A stretch of DNA of 12,298 bases from Clostridia bacterium. Its GTDB lineage: Bacteria; Bacillota; Clostridia; Oscillospirales; CAG-272. The translations under genes were made by a program, and so were the position numbers. The notes beneath the pieces were generated by a model, which saw only the letters and a program-made list of their open reading frames with translations, had not been told where the DNA came from and ran no database searches. The DNA is taken from NCBI GenBank assembly GCA_017420845.1, contig JAFQOC010000218.1:1-12298 (forward strand), given 5' to 3'. How positions within the stretch are numbered: the stretch's first letter is position 1; each line of letters opens with the position of its first letter. This document shows, one piece after another, positions 6,827 through 12,298 of the stretch.

Positions 6827-9211
6827 TCAATCCACTCTCCGCACGCCAATATCGGGCTTGGTGTACATTCGATAGGGCAGCTCGCAGGACATGAATCCGC
6901 AGAGAACGGATATGAGCACGCAGGCGATGAGGGCGGGGATAGATAGATGGAATTCGTAGTGGATGCTTTCGGTGAGATGGAGCTTGGGAAGCAGGGTGGT
7001 CACGGTGAAATAGACCAGATAGTTGCACAACAGGGATAAAAGCACCGTCGTAAGAAAGGCCGCTCCCGAAAGTATTCCGCCGGCCAGTCGATGAATCTTG
7101 GCGAAAGCGTCGTCGGGGGCACCCAAGGCATGAAGGACGGCGAACTCGTTGCGTCTCTTGCGATAGAACATGATCTGGGAGAAATACCAGACCATGGGGG
7201 AGATCAGGAGCAGGCAAACAGCCAGAGTCAAAACCACCGCGTTGTCGTTTTTGAGACTCTTGATACCGGTTTCAAAGTAGTTGCCCGTAGGGGTAACCAG
7301 CCAATCCGAGAAGGAGCTGACAGCCTTGCGAAGCTGTCCCTCGGCGGCGCGGACGGTATCCAGATCGGTTCCCTTCTCCATGTAGATCTTGAGCTCGGTG
7401 CGGCTGGAGGGGCGTCCTGTCAGAGCGGTGTAGGTAGCGTCGGTGACACCGAAGGTGATGCCCGCTTCGGAGTTCAAGCCACTGACTACAGCGCAGACCG
7501 TGAAGGTTTCATAGCGGAATTTGAAGTTGTCGATCTGCTGACGGAGCAGCTCCCGGGGATCAAAGACCATCTCAATGCCCCCTTGTACCTCTTCAAAAAT
7601 TGCTACCACAATCTTGTCACCGGGTTGGAAGTCATAGGTCTTCTTGTTGTAAACATCCTCGCTGATGATGACACCGTTGGGGGTGGTGAGAACAGCGTAG
7701 GGGTCACCCTCAAAAGTGGCCAGCTCATGCTTCAGCATGTTGTCAATCCAAAGCTGATCCGTGACCGTATAGACGTAGTTATTGACCGCCCATTGGAAGC
7801 CCTCGGAGGCTCGCTCCTTACTGGTTACGGTATAGCTGCCTGCGTCATATAACTGACCCGATTTGAGAAGAAGGTGGGATTGCGCGAATCCTCCCGATAA
7901 GCCTACCTCCCACTCGGCGTGACTCACTCCGGGGACCGCCTCCACATCCTCTAAAAACAGATCCACGTCGGAACGGATCATGTCAGCTTGATCGTCAGTA
8001 GGCACCCAGGGCTCATCCCCGATGATCTCCCCCTCCTCGGTCTCAGCCTCCTCGTAGTAGTTGGCGGGTCGGTAAGCAACGACGTATTCAAAGGGATCCA
8101 GCTCGCTGTGGTAAGTCTCCAGCTCCGCGATGTACAGGCCAGAAATAAAGAAGGCGGCGAACAGAATAGCGGATAGGACCAGACGGAGATAGTATTTCCG
8201 CATACGCCAGAAGCCGTACAGCTCGTATTTCCCCGGGAAGTCCTCCCCAAAGAGAAAGAAGGATCGGCGGGGGGAGGAGACCAGATTGGTATTGTCCCCT
8301 GCCTGCAAATGGCGGACGGGGGGTTGCTTGGACATTTTCCGCATGGGAAACCACACCGAGGAAATGACGGCAATGAGCCCGCCCAGCAAAGGAATCAACA
8401 CGGTTGCCATCGAAAACCACAGACCGACACCCTGAGGAATGTACAACGCGGCGGCAATACCCACACCGATGAGGGTCGCAGGAAGCCAAGTCAACACCGT
8501 AATGACCAGAAGCTCGCCGCCGGCGGCTCCCATAAGGGTGGTGAAATCGGCTCCGCAGGTCATATAGATACCATATATGAATTTGAAGTGATCCAGACGA
8601 ATGAGGAACAGCACCGCCATGATAAGGATGGAAAAAGCCAGCCACACAAGGGATACCGTCCAGAGCTGAACCGTATAGGGAATACCGTAATCGGCGTCAA
8701 AGGTATACAAGGGGGAGAAGCGAATGTCCCGCCGTCCCGCAGTAACACGGTTCAGGATATCGGTTAGCACCTCCAGGTAAGCATCCTCCATACCCAGCGT
8801 GGTATCCAGCAGGATGCGGCAGGAATAGGTGCCGTCCAGCAATGGCTTGCCATCATTGACCCAATAATAGTCCGCCAGATACTCGTTCTCCCGTTGGAGC
8901 TGGTATTGGAGCTGCTGGTCCAGATTGGCGTACTGCTCATTATCCAGTAAGGCTACCTCAATGTGATAGTCAAACTCCTCCGCGACCGCTTGCTTGGCCT
9001 TGTGCATATTGGCTTCGGCACATAAAGCGACGGTCCAGAATCCTGCCGTCATGACCAGCGCGGCCAGATAGAAGCAGACGTATTCCTTCCAGTTCTTGGT
9101 GACGCTTCGGAACGCGTTCTTGATATTACGGGGATACAGCACCGCTCCGATCGACAGGCAGAGGGTGACGATCCATTCGATAAACCGCTTTGTACGGGAT
9201 TTTTTCGGCAT
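6827..9211 (-). CDS. FtsX/MacB-like ABC transporter permease
   Basis: This 794-residue membrane protein partners with the ATPase downstream. About eight membrane segments are visible: 44-64, 184-204, 229-256, 265-287, 341-361, about 655-680, 700-730 and 758-776. They form two FtsX-like units (one helix, extracytoplasmic domain, three helices), with external domains at about 65-183 and 362-654. The segment KRRNEFAVLHALGAPDDAF before the seventh helix is the usual FtsX coupling motif that contacts the ATPase. The larger outer domain is acidic near EEAETEEGEIIGDE. No lipoprotein or peptidase domain is seen. An AAAGGA site precedes the ATG at 9211. It is the first gene of the unit, under its own predicted promoter. 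The substrate is unknown; export of a peptide or lipid, or signalling to cell-wall enzymes, would fit the family. Confidence 0.9.
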   Translation of the reverse strand: MPKKSRTKRFIEWIVTLCLSIGAVLYPRNIKNAFRSVTKNWKEYVCFYLAALVMTAGFWTVALCAEANMHKAKQAVAEEFDYHIEVALLDNEQYANLDQQLQYQLQRENEYLADYYWVNDGKPLLDGTYSCRILLDTTLGMEDAYLEVLTDILNRVTAGRRDIRFSPLYTFDADYGIPYTVQLWTVSLVWLAFSILIMAVLFLIRLDHFKFIYGIYMTCGADFTTLMGAAGGELLVITVLTWLPATLIGVGIAAALYIPQGVGLWFSMATVLIPLLGGLIAVISSVWFPMRKMSKQPPVRHLQAGDNTNLVSSPRRSFFLFGEDFPGKYELYGFWRMRKYYLRLVLSAILFAAFFISGLYIAELETYHSELDPFEYVVAYRPANYYEEAETEEGEIIGDEPWVPTDDQADMIRSDVDLFLEDVEAVPGVSHAEWEVGLSGGFAQSHLLLKSGQLYDAGSYTVTSKERASEGFQWAVNNYVYTVTDQLWIDNMLKHELATFEGDPYAVLTTPNGVIISEDVYNKKTYDFQPGDKIVVAIFEEVQGGIEMVFDPRELLRQQIDNFKFRYETFTVCAVVSGLNSEAGITFGVTDATYTALTGRPSSRTELKIYMEKGTDLDTVRAAEGQLRKAVSSFSDWLVTPTGNYFETGIKSLKNDNAVVLTLAVCLLLISPMVWYFSQIMFYRKRRNEFAVLHALGAPDDAFAKIHRLAGGILSGAAFLTTVLLSLLCNYLVYFTVTTLLPKLHLTESIHYEFHLSIPALIACVLISVLCGFMSCELPYRMYTKPDIGVRRVD

Positions 9212-9273
9212 GGGATGACCGTCCTTTCGAGTGAACTCGTATGGGATGAAATTCGGAATCAGCTATTTGTTCT

Positions 9274-9282
9274 ATTATACCA
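9274..9282 (-). promoter_or_regulatory. Extended -10 promoter of the ABC transporter unit
   Basis: The minus strand carries TGGTATAAT (9282-9274), a perfect -10 box with the TG extension. No good -35 lies 16-18 bases upstream, which is common for extended -10 promoters. Predicted start is near 9267, giving a leader of about 56 bases before the permease. The 9-base inverted-repeat core GACAAAATGTC (9325-9335) lies about 45 bases further upstream and could be a regulator site, though this is weak. Confidence 0.6.
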
Positions 9283-9366
9283 TAGATGTGTGAAAAAATT
9301 ATGTATGGATAGAATGGCAGATGTGACAAAATGTCCTTTACGGTTTTGGATATTTTTTCAAACAGA

Positions 9367-9392
9367 AAGCCCCCGCGGTGGTGCGGGGGCTT
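9367..9392 (-). terminator. Intrinsic terminator after the DUF1292 gene
   Basis: AAGCCCCCGC (9367-9376) and GCGGGGGCTT (9383-9392) form a perfect 10-base GC-rich stem with a 6-base loop. Read leftward it continues into TTTCTGTTTG, a T-rich tail; the rightward side is not T-rich. It lies about 58 bases past the DUF1292 stop and upstream of the permease promoter, so it separates the two transcription units. Confidence 0.8.
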
Positions 9393-9449
9393 GAACGTAA
9401 GAAAATGAACACGCAAGCACAGGCGGGGGCTCATCGGATACGCGCATGA

Positions 9450-9761
9450 CTACTCTTCCGATTCATCCAGCAAAGCATAGTATGCATCGAACACAGCGTC
9501 AATGATCTCCTCATCGAACACAATCGTCAAAACGTCCTCGCCGTCATGCTGCAGAATCTCGAAGACAAGAGCCTCGTCATCGGCCATGCCCTCCAGCAAT
9601 TCAATGGGCTGCAATATCACGTACACCCTCCCATCAAGGGGGATCAGCGCGATCTGCTCAAAGGCGACCTGTTGGCCGGTCTCGTTATACAGAATAATGG
9701 GATCGCTGTCATTTTCGTCAAAGATCTTGTCAATAGGATTCTTTTCCATATGTATGACCAT
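9450..9761 (-). CDS. DUF1292 family protein
   Basis: DUF1292 proteins are small, acidic, cytoplasmic proteins widespread in Firmicutes with no settled biochemical role. The 103 residues show the family pattern: DPIILYNETGQQVAFEQIA (20-38), IPLDGRVYVILQP (40-52), the invariant-looking ADDEALVFEI (60-69) and a C-terminal acidic helix ending ALLDESEE. The first ATG (9761) has only a weak AAGAAAG site 3 bases upstream. A second ATG at 9749 gives MEKNPIDKIFDEND, closer to the usual family N-terminus; both starts are possible. In other Firmicutes such genes often sit beside yrrK/ruvX-type genes, which are absent here. It is followed by a strong terminator. The 109-base gap to the PP2C gene upstream contains tandem repeats, and I see no clear promoter, so read-through from the PP2C gene is possible. 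Confidence 0.88.
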   Translation of the reverse strand: MVIHMEKNPIDKIFDENDSDPIILYNETGQQVAFEQIALIPLDGRVYVILQPIELLEGMADDEALVFEILQHDGEDVLTIVFDEEIIDAVFDAYYALLDESEE

Positions 9762-9784
9762 AGCTTTCTTACAGAATGGGGACT

Positions 9785-9813
9785 GCGCTAACCGAGCGCG
9801 CTAACCGAGCGCG
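9785..9813. repeat. 13-base tandem duplication with short palindromes
   Basis: GCGCTAACCGAGC occurs twice in direct tandem (9785-9797 and 9798-9810), followed by a partial third unit GCG. On the minus strand this reads GCGCT-CGGTT-AGCGC twice, so each copy can form a 5-base stem. It lies in the untranslated gap between the PP2C gene and the DUF1292 gene. No T-run follows, so it is not a standard terminator. Confidence 0.75.
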
Positions 9814-9870
9814 ATTACCGTGGCTTCGATAATTGCTCCCGGAATGAAAAGGACAAACCGCTGCAAACGA

Positions 9871-12258
9871 TCATCCAACGACCCAGGCCGCCACATCCTC
9901 ATAGGCGGCCACCATGGCATCCACAACCAGTCTGTTCTCCAGAACGGCATCCTTATCGAAGCTGTTAAAGGTTCTGGCAACCTTCAGTCGTCCGGAGTTA
10001 AAGATACCGTCCAGAATCGTAGGCTCGGCAGAAGTGGAAAGGGCTGTGATCACCTCGCTGAAATAATCGGGTTGTTCCTTAAACAGGCAGACAAGGGCTT
10101 CCGTCAGCTGCTCCAGAGGAATATCTGCGTCCGCAACGAATAGAGCCTGAGCCGTTTCGGTAAGATAGACGGTGGGCTCGGACAGAATCGCGGCAAGGGT
10201 GACATCATCCAAATCATCAACCATTTTCTCATACTGCTCAAGCTGTCTTTGCTGATACTCCGCGCCATAGCTGTCCGCCTTATCCTTGAGCTCCAGATAT
10301 GCGTCAATGAGCTTTTTCATATCTTCAAAGAAATGCAGGTCAGTCTGGAAGATTGTCAGATACTCTTCGTTGCTCTCGGTCGTTTTCTTTCTGATCTCAA
10401 TCGTTTTAGGATGAAGATCCACCATGGATTTTTTATTCTTCCAATGGTCCAAAACGGTTTCCAGCGACTCCTGTACGGTCTTGCATGCTGTCGTACGATT
10501 GGTAAAGAATCTTTGCATGGGAGCAACCGTTTTTTCGAAAAGCTCTTCGTAGGAATCAGGATCATAGCAGTCCTGCAAGCCATTCCCTACCGCTTCAACG
10601 ATGCGGTTACCCTCGATACACTTGAGCGCAAGCTGTCCGATTTCACGTTTTCTCTGCTCAATCAAGGCAGCCAGAGCATCTCCCTCACGAAGAGCCTCTT
10701 CCAGCTTTTTCATGATTTTTTTCGGCATAGCGGTAGCTTCCATAATGGAACGAGCACCGTCAATCAGGGTGCGGATAGCCCGAGAATGGTCATCCGCAGC
10801 ATTCCCGTCGGGATAGACGAACATTTCCTCGGCCTTGGAGGGACCGTCACACAGGAAGCCCCGCACCTCGTCACACTTCTGATTTCTCTTCAAGATGCCG
10901 TACGCCCGACGCAGATTAGGAGTGACCGTCACGTCAGCTGGGGCATTGGGGGTCAGAAGATTGGCAGCCAAAATACGCGAGATCTGCTCCATACGTTTAT
11001 TGGCACGTTCCTCAACGTAAATCTGGGGATGCTCCTCCTCACCCATAATGATGGGGTAAATTTTCTTACCGGTATGATAGTCCTCGTATGCCTTCAGCAC
11101 GCCGTCATAGGCAGGCAGGAAGCAAGCCTTAAACTCCTCAAAGTCTTCAAATCCAAAGGCCTGAAAAGCCACAGAGGTATCGTCGTGACGCATTGGGCTA
11201 TACAGCTCGTGCCAGGCACTTCCCAGACCCTCAAAGTCGGTAGCCATTTGCAACGCCTCCAGGAATACGGCATCAACGCCAATGTTGTCAATGGGAGCAT
11301 AGGGATCAAAGACACCGTCACTGCATACGAAGATGGCGCTCTTGGCGGGGAGGCGGTACGCCACGTAATGGAGGTTGGTAGCGAAGGGAGAATTGGATCG
11401 CCCCATGGTAAACAGGTTACAGATTGCTCCCGACTCATCCTCGTCATCCACAGAAAGCTGCTTCATGCCCTGACCGGGAATGAAGGCGTAGGCACGGGAG
11501 TCACCTGCCCAAACAGTCTCTACCAGGATCTGACCGTCGGCCTCCGTCTTGAATTTCATGCTCACCAGGGTCGTGGGCAGCACGCTCTGTCCACTGATAT
11601 CACCGGCGCTCAGGCTGTAGTAATCCGCCACAGCCGCCATCCCCTTGTAAATGAAATCGATGATCTTCTTGCGATCATCCTCACGGGAAAGATCCGTATC
11701 AGGATTCGACAGCATATAGAAGGCAAAGCGTGAAATGGCGATACGGGATCCCCACAGAGCGGACGTATCGGGGATATCATCGATCATATGGCGAAGCAGC
11801 TCCTTCAGCCACAGATCAAAGGGAGTCTCGTCCTTTTTCGCAGGAGGCGCGGGAGGAGCTTGATTGACTGTTTCCGCATTTTCTTTCGCGGTGTCCTCAT
11901 TCGCAACCGCGTGCTCCTCCGACTCGGCCAATTTTTCCCGGACTTCATCAGCAATAAGGCCGGCAACCCGATCCACGTCAATATGTCCCTCCGGGGTCAT
12001 GTCTCGTATGGCCTCTTCTTCACGAGCTTCGGCAATCACGCTGACATTTTCATGAAAATACTCGGGCAGGACCAGGCCGGGCAGGGTCTCTGCCAGCTTG
12101 GCATACTGGTCATCGGAGAGACGATGGACCGTAGAGCCGGAGCCACCCAATCCGTCGGCGGCGACAATAAAGCCGTTTCCCTTCTCCCACAAATGGCAGA
12201 AGGGCGTGGCATCCTCGTTTTTGACTACGTGGTAATATGTGAAGTTCTTCTTATCCAT
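9871..12258 (-). CDS. PP2C-type protein phosphatase with long uncharacterised C-terminal extension
   Basis: Residues about 1-370 form a PP2C (PPM) serine/threonine phosphatase domain. The metal-binding motifs are visible: VAADGLGGSG (32-41, with D35 and G36), TTLVSM (229-234), WAGDSRAYAF (250-259), FVCSDGVFD (310-318) and HDDTS (358-362). An insertion of roughly 110-120 residues after the first motif ends in a proline-rich linker (QAPPAPPAKKDE, 133-144). The remaining 425 residues look mostly helical, with long charged stretches at about 511-545 and 615-690, and match no domain I recognise. There is no signal peptide or membrane segment, so it should be cytoplasmic. Such phosphatases usually reverse Ser/Thr kinase signalling, but no kinase is visible here. 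A GAGGA site overlaps the stop of an upstream gene that leaves the window, which suggests an operon. The long overlapping frame on the opposite strand is a shadow. Confidence 0.85.
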   Translation of the reverse strand: MDKKNFTYYHVVKNEDATPFCHLWEKGNGFIVAADGLGGSGSTVHRLSDDQYAKLAETLPGLVLPEYFHENVSVIAEAREEEAIRDMTPEGHIDVDRVAGLIADEVREKLAESEEHAVANEDTAKENAETVNQAPPAPPAKKDETPFDLWLKELLRHMIDDIPDTSALWGSRIAISRFAFYMLSNPDTDLSREDDRKKIIDFIYKGMAAVADYYSLSAGDISGQSVLPTTLVSMKFKTEADGQILVETVWAGDSRAYAFIPGQGMKQLSVDDEDESGAICNLFTMGRSNSPFATNLHYVAYRLPAKSAIFVCSDGVFDPYAPIDNIGVDAVFLEALQMATDFEGLGSAWHELYSPMRHDDTSVAFQAFGFEDFEEFKACFLPAYDGVLKAYEDYHTGKKIYPIIMGEEEHPQIYVEERANKRMEQISRILAANLLTPNAPADVTVTPNLRRAYGILKRNQKCDEVRGFLCDGPSKAEEMFVYPDGNAADDHSRAIRTLIDGARSIMEATAMPKKIMKKLEEALREGDALAALIEQRKREIGQLALKCIEGNRIVEAVGNGLQDCYDPDSYEELFEKTVAPMQRFFTNRTTACKTVQESLETVLDHWKNKKSMVDLHPKTIEIRKKTTESNEEYLTIFQTDLHFFEDMKKLIDAYLELKDKADSYGAEYQQRQLEQYEKMVDDLDDVTLAAILSEPTVYLTETAQALFVADADIPLEQLTEALVCLFKEQPDYFSEVITALSTSAEPTILDGIFNSGRLKVARTFNSFDKDAVLENRLVVDAMVAAYEDVAAWVVG

Positions 12259-12268
12259 TCGCGTTTCC

Positions 12269-12298
12269 TCACTTGATCAGTCGCATGATCCGCATGTA
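12269..12298 (-). CDS. 3' end of an upstream gene cut by the window edge (partial)
   Basis: On the minus strand the last bases read in frame Y-M-R-I-M-R-L-I-K and then TGA at 12271-12269. The stop overlaps the GAGGA ribosome site of the PP2C gene and lies 10 bases before its ATG, a typical operon junction. Only nine codons are visible, so neither identity nor reading frame can be confirmed; the support comes from the junction layout. Confidence 0.4.
   Translation of the reverse strand, partial: YMRIMRLIK

Noticed and set aside
10249..11733. A 494-codon rightward open frame opposite the PP2C gene
   Set aside because: It is antisense to a protein with clear phosphatase motifs, has no ribosome site I trust, and shows no recognisable domain.

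Overview
The window looks like chromosomal DNA of a GC-rich member of the Clostridia, probably an uncultured gut lineage. The signs are strong AGGAGG-type ribosome sites, sigma-A promoters, a DUF1292 protein, the walJ-rlmH gene pair and a Clostridia-style galactokinase. The lineage is inference from family content; no rRNA or tRNA gene is present to confirm it.

Layout. From 1 to about 3365 a leftward operon reads galK, a small three-helix membrane protein, walJ (metallo-beta-lactamase-fold hydrolase) and rlmH (23S rRNA methyltransferase). It starts at a good promoter (3337-3365) and ends at a hairpin near 68-94. Back to back with it, a perfect-consensus rightward promoter (3410-3438) precedes a 347-base GC-rich leader with no gene, then a 670-residue RNase III-like protein (3792-5804). 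That protein keeps the RNase III active-site acids and a dsRNA-binding domain. It also carries an acidic linker, 24 P-V-E-E-A-like pentads and a lysine-rich tail. A bidirectional terminator at 5831-5867 separates it from the convergent genes to its right.

From 9282 to 5883 a leftward ABC exporter-type unit follows: a large FtsX/MacB-like permease, then its ATPase. The 227-base gap between them holds heptad GATAC repeats in inverted orientation around a perfect hairpin. Further right, also leftward, are a DUF1292 protein (9450-9761) with its own terminator, a short tandem repeat at 9785-9813, and a 795-residue PP2C-type phosphatase with a long uncharacterised helical tail (9871-12258). The phosphatase appears to be coupled to an upstream gene that is cut off at the right edge.

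Most of the window is ordinary housekeeping and transport. The parts that deserve attention are the extended RNase III, the leader in front of it, the GATAC element and the PP2C protein with its unknown extension. I see no CRISPR array, phage, transposase or recognised defence system.
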